Source: Mesomycoplasma ovipneumoniae (GTDB taxonomy: Bacteria; Bacillota_I; Bacilli_A; Mycoplasmatales; Metamycoplasmataceae). Taken from it: 64,000 bases of DNA. Made by a program: the position numbers and the translations under genes. Location: contig NZ_CP142136.1 in the NCBI RefSeq assembly GCF_035918255.1, positions 434,001-498,000 of the forward strand. Reading direction: 5' to 3'. The notes under the pieces were generated by a model, which was not told the origin of the DNA, ran no database searches, and saw nothing but the letters and a program-made list of their open reading frames with translations. The stretch's first letter is position 1. The number at the start of each line of letters is the position of its first letter. Of this stretch, positions 11,601 through 21,348 are shown one piece after another.

Positions 11601-11633
11601 TATCCTGTTGATTATACAAACCCTAAAAAATAA
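5664..11633 (+). CDS. Giant membrane-anchored SGNH/GDSL hydrolase-domain protein (1989 residues)
   Basis: One continuous frame in code 4 (9 or more TGA as Trp) from ATG 5664, after a GGGG-containing ribosome site, to TAA 11633. Residues ~13-35 form a hydrophobic anchor or uncleaved signal without a lipobox Cys. Residues ~60-350 form an SGNH hydrolase: block I GDSIS (Ser70), block III GANDL (Asn199) and block V DIHPS (Asp333, His335), so the catalytic set is complete and a surface esterase or lipase is likely. The remaining ~1600 residues are Asn/Phe/Ser/Lys-rich with no domain I recognise. They show loose repeats built on 'DLF..LL....' helices and a short Gln/Thr/Pro-rich region (~1390-1420). 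Membrane lipids or host lipids are the likely substrate by inference. The large tail may be a stalk or adhesive part. It is monocistronic, followed by a strong inverted repeat. Confidence 0.85.
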
Positions 11634-11916
11634 TAACTAGTTGAATAAAACTTTTATTAACAAATTTTTTTCTATCAAAAAGCTTAGAAATATTTTTGTA
11701 TCATCAAGTCGTTTCTACTATAATCACCATGAAAGTCTACTACTTGAATTTTTTCATCAAAATCTTGTCAAAATTAGAAGAATCCTTTCAAAATTGATTG
11801 TTTTTCCCGCTATGTTTATAATTTTCTGGAAAAAATTTATTTTGAAATCGAAAAATTCAGTAAGCAATCGGCTTGCTTTAAGGTTAGGCACAGATAAAAA
11901 TCAATTAATTTAGTAC

Positions 11917-11967
11917 ATTATTTTACTTTTTAGGAAATCTTAAAAATTTCCTAAAAAGTAAAATAAT
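11917..11967. terminator. Perfect 22-bp inverted repeat after the giant gene
   Basis: ATTATTTTACTTTTTAGGAAAT (11917-11938) is the exact complement of 11946-11967, with a 7-nt loop. No U run follows, but the stem is strong enough to act as a terminator or mRNA 3' stabiliser. The bases 11968-12160 hold nothing else recognisable. Confidence 0.7.
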
Positions 11968-12163
11968 TCTAGTAAACCTAAAAATTTAAGTAAAAAAGTG
12001 CCTAAATTATAGCTAAAATCACAAATATTTTAAGAATTTATGACAAAATTTTATATTAAAACTTAAGGCCAATAATAAAAGCTAATTTGCTAATAAGAAA
12101 AAATTATTTTGATATTTTAAAAAATGAATCGGTATAAAATAATAATATCGACTAAATTTATGG

Positions 12164-12169
12164 TATAAT
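12164..12169 (+). promoter_or_regulatory. -10 box of a leaderless HAD-nadD-mtnN operon
   Basis: TGGTATAAT ends only 8 bases before the ATG at 12178, so transcription should start at or next to the start codon (leaderless mRNA). Confidence 0.65.
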
Positions 12170-12177
12170 TTCACAAA

Positions 12178-13098
12178 ATGAAAACCTCAAAAAATCGCTA
12201 TCTTTTTGTTCTTGATCTTGATGGCACAGTGCTTTCTGATAGTGCAAATTCTGAAATTCATCCCGATACTGAATCAGAAATTAAACGCGCTGTTGAATTA
12301 GGGCATGTTGTTTGCATTCTGACAGGAAGACCCTGAAGATCAACAAAACCAATATACGAAAAATTAGGTCTAAAAACAATTGTTGCTAATTTTAACGGCG
12401 CTTATATTCATAACCCAACTGACTCTGAATTTATTCCAACAATTAATTACATAAATTTGAACGACATTTTATATATAATGGGTGACAAACGAGTAAAAGC
12501 TGAAACCTCAAATGTTGCAATTGAAGGGCCTGGATGAGCTAAAATCAAAAAACGCGATAAACAATTAGAGCAAGTTTTTGGATTTGACCATATTAAAAAT
12601 CTAAAGCCTGGTCTAAATTACAATAAAATACCCTTAAAACCGACTTGTTTAATTCTTGATACAAAACCAACTACAAACATAAACGATTTTAAATCATATT
12701 TAGAGCGACGCTATGGTGATCTAGGCGAATTTTCGGCTTGATCAAAAGGAGAAAATCACACATACGTTTTTGATATGACAGCAATTGGGGTTAATAAATC
12801 TAAAGCAGTTTCAATGCTTTCGCGCTATTATAAAATTGACTTAGAAAATATAATTTCAATTGGTGATAGTTACAATGATATTGGTATGTTTGAAATTGCA
12901 ACAATTTCTGTTGCAATGGCAAATTCGCCTCAGCAAGTAAAAAGGAATGCAACCGTTATTCTTAAAAAAACAAATAAAGAAGGTGGCGTTGGCGATTATA
13001 TTCGCCGTTTTTTAAAAAATCCTACAAAAGAAATTGAAAAATCAAAAAAACGTAAAGAAACGCGTTCATCAGTTACATTTGAAGCAACCGAGTATTAA
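12178..13098 (+). CDS. HAD-superfamily (Cof-type) sugar-phosphate phosphatase
   Basis: 306 residues. Motif I DLDGT (VLDLDGTVL, residues ~11-19), motif II in CILTGRPW, and the C-terminal motif III/IV pair K...GDSYNDIGMF (Lys ~205, Asp ~223/227) define a Cof/IIB HAD hydrolase with a large cap domain. Such proteins dephosphorylate sugar phosphates, FMN or PLP; the substrate here cannot be told. TGA codons at 12335, 12537 and 12739 fall on Trp. The ATG is chosen because the -10 box lies right in front of it. It is followed after 3 bases by nadD, so it is co-transcribed. A Lys/Arg/Glu-rich C-terminal tail (~25 residues) goes beyond the family core. Confidence 0.85.
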
Positions 13099-13101
13099 AA
13101 A

Positions 13102-14187
13102 ATGAAATTAGAAAAAATTGCAATTTATGGCGGTTCATTTAATCCCGTTCATAAAGCTCATATACAAATTGCAAAAAAAGCAATCGATTTTTTAAATTTA
13201 GATATGCTTTTTTTTGTCCCAAATTACATAAATCCGTTAAAAAATACTAAAGAAAACAACATTGATCCGTCATTTCGTTTTGAAATGCTAAAATTAGTGC
13301 AAATTGAAAAAACACAAGTTTGTGATTATGAAATTAAAGCCAAAAAAATTAGCTATACAATTGAAACAGTAAATTATTTTAGACAAAAATATCCTGATGC
13401 AAAACTTTTTTTAATAATAGGTTCTGATAATCTTGCCAGTTTTAAAAAGTGGAAAAATTACAAGGAAATTCTTCAAAAAGTCCAACTTGTTGTTTTTAAT
13501 CGTAAAAATTATCCTGATTTAGGAAATATTAAACGTTATAATGCCTTAATTTTGCCAACCCAGCTGCCCAATTTTAGCTCGTCACAAATAAGAAGTGGAA
13601 ACTTTTTTGGCCTTGATCCAAAAGTAAATGCTTTTATTGGCGCTAATTTTTTATATGCTAATTCAATTCTTAAAGCTTTTCTTGGTAATTCAGACCGATT
13701 TATCCATTCAAAAAATACTGCCGAACTTTCAAACGAGTATGCTAAAATTTACGGTTTGGATTCAAAACAAGCTTATTATGCTGGCTTATTTCATGATTTA
13801 ACCAAAAAATGAACCAGACAAGAACATATTGATTTTCTTAAATCCCAAAAAATTGATGCCAGCGATCTTCAAGACTACGAACTTCACCAACTTACAGCTT
13901 CAATTTGACTAAAAAATGTTTATTTATTACCTTTTGAGCAAATAATCCGTGCTATTTCTTGTCATACAACCCTTTGTTTTGAAATGTCATTATTTGACAA
14001 GGCAATTTATGTCGCCGATAAATTAGCTCGTGGGCGTCGATTTTCAGGTATTCAAAAATTACGCGCCTTGGCAAAACAAGATTTAAATAAAGTCTTTAGC
14101 CAACTTGTAAGAATGTCCAAAATTAAGCATGAAAATATGATAAACTCAAGCAATCAAATGAAACTATATGAAAAACATCAAAATTAA
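13102..14187 (+). CDS. nadD: Nicotinate-nucleotide adenylyltransferase fused to a YqeK-type HD phosphohydrolase
   Basis: 361 residues in two enzymes. Residues 1-~190: NadD, with the nucleotidyltransferase motif GGSFNPVHKAH and the C-terminal signature SSSQIRSG; it makes (deamido-)NAD from nicotinate mononucleotide and ATP. Residues ~195-361: HD domain like Bacillus YqeK, with HSKNT, GLFHDLTKKW (metal-binding HD) and DKAIYVADKLARGR; the family hydrolyses Ap4A. nadD and yqeK are neighbours in Firmicutes; fusion is common in mycoplasmas. It starts 3 bases after the HAD gene and overlaps mtnN by 20 bases, so it is the middle gene of the operon. Confidence 0.92.
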
Positions 14188-14827
14188 AACCGCTATTTTT
14201 TATGCTGATAAGCAAGAACAAGTAAATTTAGAGTTACTTGGTGCAAAATTTATAGAAAATGTTAGTGTTTTAGACCTAAATTTTCCAGTTTATGAATATA
14301 AAAATATTTATTTTTTTTATATTCATTCACAAATTGGCTTAATTAATTCGGCAATTTTTGCCCAAACAGTTGCAGTAAAATTTTTAATTACTAATATAAT
14401 AAATTATGGCGCTTGTGGTGGAAGTTCATCAATTGATTTTTCAAAAATGAAAAATCAATTGATATTTCCCAAACGTTTTTATCTACTTGATGCAAAAACA
14501 CCTTGATATCAGCCAGGTCAACTACCATTTGAACCTAAATTTTACGAGAATAATTTAATAGCTGATCAAAATTTTAATTTAGGTTCATCAAATAGTTTTA
14601 TTTTTGAAGAAAATCAAGTAAAAGATTTTCAATTTGTTGATTTTTTTGATATGGAAGCATTTTCTTTTGCTCAAATAAGCGCCAAAAATAAGTTGAATTT
14701 TTATTGCATTAAATATCTGAGCGATAAAATTGGCCAAAATCTTGATATTTCCCAAGTTAATTTGAACATAAAACAAGGCGCTCAAAATGCCGCTAGATAT
14801 GCCTTAGCTCTTCTTGAGAAAATATAA
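14168..14827 (+). CDS. mtnN: 5'-methylthioadenosine/S-adenosylhomocysteine nucleosidase
   Basis: 219 residues; it cleaves adenine from SAH/MTA in the methyl cycle. Family motifs: IINYGACGGS (ribose/phosphate-side glycine motif, ~residues 77-86) and DFFDMEAFSFAQ (MExxA, substrate-binding Met-Glu). TGA at 14504 reads Trp. The start at 14168 lies inside the end of nadD, 20 bases before its stop; the downstream segment LINSAIFAQTV fits the family. Last gene of the operon, followed by a clean terminator. Confidence 0.88.
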
Positions 14828-14856
14828 AAAATATTTGTTCACTATTATAAATTTGT

Positions 14857-14905
14857 AAAAACAGTTTGAAAATTAAATTATTAGTTTTCAAACTGTTTTT
14901 ATTTT
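14857..14905 (+). terminator. Terminator after mtnN
   Basis: AAAACAGTTTGAAAA pairs with TTTTCAAACTGTTTT, then more Ts (14885-14904). A classic strong stem with a U tail. Confidence 0.85.
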
Positions 14906-15014
14906 AAAGTGTGGTTTAAAAACTGACAATTATTCAGTTTTTTACGCAAACTTTTTTAAAAAAGTTAGTAAAAATTGCTAAAAATTTTTCAAGCAAATCG
15001 TAAATAAAAAATTT

Positions 15015-15403
15015 ATTATCTGAATTTTTTATACTAATTTATGTTATAATAAAAATATAAAATAAGGTTTATCATATTTAGTTGATAAAGTCGGAGAATT
15101 AGGACATAATAAAAATTTATAGTTAAAATTTGAAGAACAATATCAGTCTAAAATATCATATGGAGATTAAATAGAAAAACTCTCTTTAATAAGTAAAACA
15201 AAATATTATTTAGTGATTAGACCTCATATTGCAAAATAAGGAGGAAATTATTGAAAAACATCAATTTAAATTTTGGTTCCTTAGCATCTTCAAACTTGAG
15301 TTAATAAGATATTCACAGAAGAATCGGGAATATACCGAATCCTAGTAAAGAAATATAAGTATTTGCTTTTTGAAATTGGTAGATGATAATTTGGCGGTTT
15401 TAT
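15015..15403 (+). promoter_or_regulatory. Promoter and ~350-nt leader of the paralogue pair
   Basis: TTATCTGAATTTTTTATA then TATGTTATAAT (-10 near 15045-15050) match the promoter at 5530-5565. The predicted leader is unusually long. It contains TTTATCA/TTGATAAA and TCGG/CCGA hairpins, a GTCTAA/TTAGAC long-range complementarity (~15145/15218) and a perfect Shine-Dalgarno at 15238. I do not recognise it as a known RNA; 14906-15014 shows nothing. Confidence 0.45.
15251..15304 (+). CDS. Possible 17-residue leader peptide
   Basis: TTG start 6 bases after the full Shine-Dalgarno AAGGAGG (15238-15244), reading MKNINLNFGSLASSNLS then TAA. Such a complete ribosome site is rare in this window, which is the only reason to list it. 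It could regulate the downstream gene by translation in the leader. No homology is known to me. Confidence 0.3.
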   Translation: MKNINLNFGSLASSNLS

Positions 15404-16838
15404 ATGTTTTTAAACAAAAATAAATTATTTTTTACAGCAGCTATGCTAGCAACTCCTTGGTTACTTCCTATAATTATTCTTGCAGTTCAAAATTTTTCTT
15501 TTGGACATAAAGCAAATTTTTCTAGTCAACATCCACAAAAACCTATTATTTGAGTCGATGATAGTGATGATCTAATTAAATCAAATATTTTTTCATATAA
15601 TCATTTACTAAATATTGACAGCAAAAAAGCACCTTGAATTCAAAACTCTAAATGAAAAATGACTTTTCTACAAAATCCTGAAGAAATTCAAGAAATAGTA
15701 AAAAAATATTTATATTTTCAAGAACAAAATTTTGTCAATAATTGAAATGATAAAACAACTAAAAATTTAGCAACTTTTTTTTGGTAATCAATATAATAAT
15801 AAAAAGAATGAATTTAGTTTTAAAGAATTAAAATTAGGAGAGTTTTCTGATAGATTTGACAATTTATTTTCTAATAATTTTTTAATCATTGAAAATTTTG
15901 ACGATTATTTGGATTTTTTTAAAGAATTTGAAGACAAGCAAGAATTTGAAAGAAAGAATTTAAATAAAGATTTCTTTGATAATAACCTATTTCTAGTTTA
16001 TGTAAAAGACGAGTCAAATGTTGTTCCTATTTTTAACAAAACAAGCCTAGAAACCAATTTATCACCAATAGATCTAATTACCTATAAAAATCAGAATTTA
16101 ATTATTTCAATTGATCAAAAATTTTCAAATTATTTAAAAGAAAATTCTTCTTCTACTAGTAGAACACGCGAAAGGTTCCAAATTTTCTATAAATCAATTC
16201 CTAAAAATTCTTATAATAAATCATATCCGCTATCCTCAATAAAAATTACCGATATAGAAGATTTAGTTTTGTATAATTCACTAGACAAAACATCAGCAGA
16301 GTTTAGTAATTTTTTGGATTTTATTAATAAAAAAAACACAATTTTGTCAAGAAAAAACTTGAAAAAGAATAGATTTTATGCATCACAAATTGATAAAAAC
16401 ATATCTAATTTAAGTGAAAATAAAATATTTTCAAAGTTTAGCGAAGTAAAAGACTTGATAAATAACAAAAATTTATTGAAAAATGAGCACTGAAAAAGCG
16501 AATTTCACCTATCAAATTTATTTATACCCATAAAAACACAGGACAAAACACATAAATTTAATAGCTTCATCTTGCAAAAACAACAATTAAAAGAGATTTT
16601 CCAAGATGAAATTATTTATTGAGAATTTGATAAAAATTCCAAAAAAGTTTTAATTTATACTTTAAATTACAAAGACATTTTCCATCAAGTTGCAAAACAA
16701 CCTGAAAACCTTAATTTTGATAACTTGTTACAATTTGAAAAAATTGATATTGGTGATATTGATGTTCAAGAAATTGAAATAAAAAAATTAAATTCCATCG
16801 AAGATTTCAATAATTTATACAATAAAACAGTGGTGTAA
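15404..16838 (+). pseudogene. Membrane-anchored hypothetical protein, paralogue A, frameshifted at a T8 tract
   Basis: ATG 15404 begins a protein with one N-terminal membrane segment (LFFTAAMLATPWLLPIIIL). The frame closes at TAA 15785 (127 residues), but the homologous frame continues from the T8 run at 15775-15782 to TAA 16838. Removing one T joins both into ~478 residues that align along their length with the next gene (for example IxDIEDLVLYN..., NNLYNK at the end; residues around the join match LSSFF of paralogue B). So it is either phase-variable by slippage in T8 or a fresh pseudogene. The C-terminal part keeps good coding character, which favours the former. Function is unknown; the topology suggests surface exposure. 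Confidence 0.7.
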
Positions 16839-16840
16839 GT

Positions 16841-18301
16841 ATGAAACAAAAGGTAAAGCAAATTTTTTATAGTTCTTTGTTATTAGCAAACTTTGTAGCC
16901 GCTGGGGTTGTTTCTACAATTTTGATCATTAATTATATAAGTCCTAAAAAATCAGAAACACTTAGTTTTCAGGATGTGTCTGATGCTGAAAATAAATTTT
17001 TTACTAGTAACACTAAGTCTGTGGGTTTTTCTAATCCGGCAGACAATCATTGATTTACTTCGCAATTTTGATCAGATTTGCTTCAAAAAAATCCACAAAG
17101 AGCTAACCAATTACGGCAAAAATATCCATCTTTTGAAAATAACTTGTTCAAAAACTCCGATAAGAATTCGCCCCTTATTAAATTAAGTAGCTTTTTTCGC
17201 TCTGAATTTAAGAAAAATAATGACACATTAGAATTTGACCAAATAACTGATCAAGGTGTATGAAAAGATAAAAAAATTATTAATAATTTTGTAATTTTAA
17301 AAAACTATAATGACTTTTTCTCATTTTTTTCAAAGATAAAAAACGATAATTTTTACAAAAGAGTACTACAAACACCTGATTTTTTTGAAAAAAAGTCAAT
17401 TATTGCTTATGTTCGACCGATCTGAAATTATCAAGATTTAGCCTTTACATCAAAAGCTAAAAAACCATTTTTCAATCCAAATCATACTTTTTTTGATCCA
17501 AATAATCCCGATAATGTTGGGATTATGTCATTTGACTCAAAATTGGAAAAATTTTTTACTACCGGTCTTAAATATAACGAAATTATTGATCCTTTAATAG
17601 TTAATAATCCGGTTGTTTCGATTATTGTTTCAGATTTTTATACTAAAAAATTTAATATTTATTACAAAATTATAGACAAATCTATTGAAAATAGTTTTAG
17701 TCCTAAATTTGATATTCATATTAGCAAAATCGAAGATCTTGTTCTTTATAATAATATTGTTCGTGATAATGATTCTTCAAAATTCAAAGAATTTCTTTTA
17801 AAAAAACAGGAAATTTTAGATAAAAATAACCTAAAAAGCACAAGATTATATGCAAGAACAAATAAAAATCAACTAGAAGACCTAAAATTTTTTTCAACCT
17901 TAGAAGAAACAAAAAACCTAATTGTATCAATGAAAGATTCAATAAATTCAGAATGAGGTGGTGCATTTGTTCCTTCAAAACTTTTTATTCCAACAGAAGA
18001 TAATTCCGAAGTTTTTAATAAATTTATTTTAAAAAAACAAGATGCAAAAAAAATTTTTGATGACGAAATTTTGTATTGAAAAGTTGATGAACAAGCTAAA
18101 AAAATAAAAATTTACACGTTTAATTATAAGGATTTATTCCCTAATTTTGCAATAGAGCCTCAAAATTTTAAAATTGAAAATTTAGAAAAACTTGAAAAAA
18201 TTGATATCGGAAATACAACAATAACACAAATTGAATTTTCTAAAATTAAAACACTAGATCAATTCAATAATTTATATAATCAAATAATAACTAAGAAATA
18301 A
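16841..18301 (+). CDS. Membrane-anchored hypothetical protein, paralogue B
   Basis: 486 residues, intact in code 4. N-terminal anchor ~residues 8-31 (IFYSSLLLANFVAAGVVSTI), then a long extracytoplasmic-type region rich in Phe/Asn/Lys/Asp. It starts 2 bases after the paralogue A stop, so the two are translated from one message and probably work together. The pair shares blocks IxKIEDLVLYNN, KLFIPTE/NLFIPIK, DEILYWKVD/DEIIYWEFD and LEKIDIG. No enzyme motif is visible. Family not recognised. Confidence 0.75.
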
Positions 18302-18477
18302 TATTAAAACCTTAACTAGTAGAAAAAATTCAAACAACTATTTTCTATTTATGATTTTGATTTTTGTTAATTTTTTCTAACATTTTATTTTGAAAAATCT
18401 GAAAAGATAATTGATCTCAAATAAAAATCTGGACTTTTATTTGCCAAGCAATAGTTGCATTTTCAAAATTTTGACCT

Positions 18478-18984
18478 TCTGAGTTTACCAGTTGATGGTA
18501 AAAATTCACTTTTTAGTGAATAAAAATATGCAAAAACACCGGTAAATCGGTGTTTTTTAACCGCAAACCTTAATTTTTATTATTTTAGAATTAACCTTTT
18601 GCAAAAAAAAAAAAAAAAATGCTTGGCCCAAGAAAAAATTATGTTATAATAAGTATCACTAAGAATAAGTTAATAAATTTTGATATTGAATTAAGGGGGA
18701 ATTAGTTATGTTTTTTGCACAATAAACTCAGATAATGCCATTTTTCCATTATGGCTTTAAATTTAATGGAATGCCTTAAATTTAACCGTTTAGAAATCTA
18801 TAAATTTAAGGCTTTTAATTATGGCTCTTTCAAAACTTCATATATTTTTTTAGGCTCAATGTAAGTAAAAACGAGTTTTATATTTGCATTGAGTTTAAAT
18901 AGTAGTTGTTTTTTTATGATTTTTGTTAGTGTTTAGAACTAAAAAAGTAGTTTAAAAATTCCATAATTTTGCTTTTTAAGTTAA
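18478..18984 (+). repeat. REP element copy 2
   Basis: Left terminal repeat (CTGAGTTTACCAGTTGATGG, one base shorter than copy 3), palindrome TTCACTTTTTAGTGAA, A17 tract (18603-18619), -35 TTGGCC, -10 TATAAT (18645-18650), AGGGGGA ribosome site, tiny ORF MFFAQ, hairpins including GCCTTAAATTTA/TAAATTTAAGGC and CTCAATGTAA/TTGCATTGAG (18855-18893). The right terminal repeat is missing. The rest of the gap 18302-18477 and 18985-19179 holds no gene. Confidence 0.75.
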
Positions 18985-19179
18985 AATTTTAGCTTTTTTA
19001 GTTTGATTAATAAGCAGATTTTTCTTTCATGAGTGTTAGATTTAAAATTCGGCGTTTTTGCCTTGATAGTTATTTTCCCTGAGTTTTTAGGCATTTTTTT
19101 AGATCTTATAAAATTAAATGTTTATAGTTTTTATAAAATCCTGAATAATAAGGCTAATTTTTACTATTTAATAAAAGTA

Positions 19180-19217
19180 AAAATAAAAAAAATTCCAAAC
19201 AATAAATGTTTGGAATT
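19180..19217 (-). terminator. Terminator of the lipoprotein/sugar ABC operon
   Basis: Perfect 11-bp stem AATTCCAAACA (19191-19201) with TGTTTGGAATT (19207-19217); on the minus strand a run of Ts follows. Confidence 0.85.
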
Positions 19218-19238
19218 GTTGTTTAAAATTGTACTTTT

Positions 19239-19406
19239 TTACAAAAAGCCGTCTAAAAATGCTTGCTGGAAAAAATAGATAATTGCTCAAAAAGTTAAAG
19301 CAGTAAAACCCAAACCAACAATAACTGATACCCAAATAAATGATGATTGTAATTTAAGTCCGATTTTTTCTTTATTTTTTTTAAAAAAACTTGTCAATTT
19401 AGTCAT
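19239..19406 (-). CDS. Small single-span membrane protein at the end of the ABC operon
   Basis: 55 residues: a basic N-terminus (MTKLTSFFKKNKEKIG), then a hydrophobic helix (FIWVSVIVGLGFTALTFWAI) and a short tail ending DGFL. One TGA reads Trp. Ribosome site AAGGA lies 7 bases before ATG 19406, which follows the permease stop by 3 bases. The spacing and terminator make it the last gene of the operon; it may be an accessory of the two permeases. No known family. Confidence 0.65.
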
Positions 19407-19409
19407 ATT

Positions 19410-20375
19410 TTATCCTTTTACCGTTGATCCTTGGCGTGAGACTGCGTTCATTATTCGTTTACGAAAGACAAAATAAGCAATGAACATTGGTAAAATTGTT
19501 AAAATCGCACCGGCCATTCTGATGTTTTTAAAATAGCCTCCGGGAATTTGGGCTGTTTCATCAGCAACCCCAACTTTTTGTAATAATCAAGTATTTAAAG
19601 TTGTTAAATCAGCCGAATTAGACTGTAATATTAAAAGTGGTCAAAGGGTTGAATTTCAAGCTGAAAAAGCAGTTAAAATTCCTACAGTTCAAATTGTTGG
19701 AGATATCATTGGTGTTGCAACGCGGAAGAAATATCTAATACCAGAACAACCATCAACCATTGAGGCTTCTTTAATTCGATCAGGAATTTCCTCAAAAGCA
19801 TTTCGAAACATAAATCCGGAAAAAACTGAGGCAACAAATGGACTTGTTAGGGCAAAAATTGACTGAAAACCGTCATTTCAACCAAGCATTACCATAATTC
19901 GGTATTGTCCAATCAAAAGCGCAGTTTCGGGAAGAACTAAAATTGAAAGGAAAACAACTCAAGAAGCTTGTTTAAATTTTCACTTTCTTAGTGAAAAAGC
20001 ATAGCCAAAAGTCATTGAGAAAAAAACTTTTGCAACCACAGAAATTAAAGTAACTAAAACCGTGATTCCTAAAGCGGCAAAATAACCAGACTGGGCAGCT
20101 TTGACAAAATTATCCCAAGCAAAATGATTAGGTCAATAAACCGGAATACGCGTGTCAAGAATTTGCTCTTCAGGTGAAAGTGAATAAACTAACATAAAAT
20201 AAAAAGGAAAAACTATTAAAATTCCAAAAAAGAAAAGCACGATGAACTTGAGCAAAAAGCTTGAAATTGCACTTGTAATATTTCTGTTGCGAACTTGAGA
20301 ATTAATTGACTCAGTTACTCTAGCGGTTTTTTTATCGCTAATATATTTTAGAATTTTTAATTTTATAATGAACAT
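19410..20375 (-). CDS. ugpE: Sugar-type ABC transporter permease 2 (UgpE/MsmG class)
   Basis: 321 residues, about six membrane segments, MalG-like fold. The coupling (EAA) loop reads EASMVDGCSGIRYFFRVATP at about two thirds of the length, where the ATPase docks. An N-terminal cytoplasmic stretch of ~40 residues precedes the first helix (FIVLFFFGILIVFPFYF). ATG 20375 has GGAGAAA 7 bases upstream and lies inside the end of the preceding permease (38-base overlap). Works with the ugpA-like permease, the coiled-coil ATPase and one or more of the lipoproteins. The substrate is not known; a sugar or glycerophosphodiester is suggested only by family. Confidence 0.87.
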
Positions 20376-21348
20376 TTTTCTCCGTAATTTTGTCAGCTAC
20401 TAAAAATATTGTGCTTAAAAACTTTTTGACAACAACTGAAAGGGCAATTCCAAAAACAAAAAGATAAATAGTCAGTGCACCTGCTTGGGCAAAGTTAGGT
20501 GTTCCGCGCACATTTTTGTAAATATATATCAATAAAGTTGCGCCCCCGTTACTAATTGCTTCAGTTTCGTTTGCAAAAATACCGATTGGAAAAACTTTAA
20601 TTCCGCCGATAATTCCGATTGTAATTAAAAAGTTAATCGTTCTTGAAACTGAAGGTAAAGTAATTTTGAAAAATTGACGAACCGGACTAGCTCCATCAAT
20701 TGCCGCTGCTTTATAAAGTGTCGGATTAACTGAAAGCATTGCGGTTGTTAAAATTAAAACTTCAAAAGCAAGACTTCTTCAAACTCCAGACATTAAAACA
20801 ACTAAAAGTGCATTAAAAGATGAGGGATTTCCGGAATTTAGTCATCTTGTTGAAATACCAAAAAGACGGTTAATAAAACCAGTTTCACTATCAAAAATAT
20901 AGGCAAAAGCAACTGAAACGGCAATACCTGAGGTTACATAAGGTAAAAAAAAGACAGTCTGTCAAAATCCACGGGCATATTTTCGATGTAGCGAGGCAAT
21001 TGTCGAGGCAATAATTAAACTAATTATTAAGCCAAGTGGTAGCGCTGCTATTGAATAAATGACAGAATTTCGAATTGCAATATGAAAATTAGTATCAAGG
21101 GTAATTAAATCAACAAAATTATCAAAACCAAGTCGAGTATTACCGGCAATATTAGGATTAATTTCGATACTTAAAGACTTAGAAATTGAGTATAAAAATG
21201 GTAAAAAAGTAAAAATAAAAATAACTAAAATTGAAGGCAAAAGTATTAAAAAAGGCTTTCAAAAAGGTTGTTTTTGGTCCAAAATTCCTAGTTCAAGATT
21301 AGTTTTTTTAATTCGCTGTTTTAGGAAATATCTATTAATTAAATTCAT
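20338..21348 (-). CDS. ugpA: Sugar-type ABC transporter permease 1 (UgpA/MsmF class)
   Basis: 336 residues, MalF/UgpA type with about six membrane spans. The coupling loop reads [20 protein letters not shown] (~residues 209-228). ATG 21348 overlaps the 3' end of the ATPase gene by 10 bases (the ATPase stop is TAA 21339-21341). Ribosome site GGGAGCGAA precedes it. Two TGA codons read Trp. Forms a heterodimeric channel with the next gene. Confidence 0.87.

Noticed and set aside
5664-11633. Many apparent pseudogenes if TGA is a stop
   Set aside because: All breaks are TGA at plausible Trp positions; in code 4 the frames are whole, so these are not decayed genes.
11641-11913. 90-codon TTG-start frame after the giant SGNH gene
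   Set aside because: It uses TGG rather than TGA for Trp, has skewed Phe/Lys/Arg content, no ribosome site, and ends next to the strong inverted repeat; probably chance.
15050-15403. RNase P RNA, tmRNA or a known riboswitch
   Set aside because: None of the conserved cores (GAGGAAAGTCC, tRNA-like end, known aptamer motifs) is found.
19033-19278. 81-codon plus-strand frame
   Set aside because: Runs antisense through the terminator and the small membrane protein gene of the ABC operon; composition is that of random AT-rich DNA.
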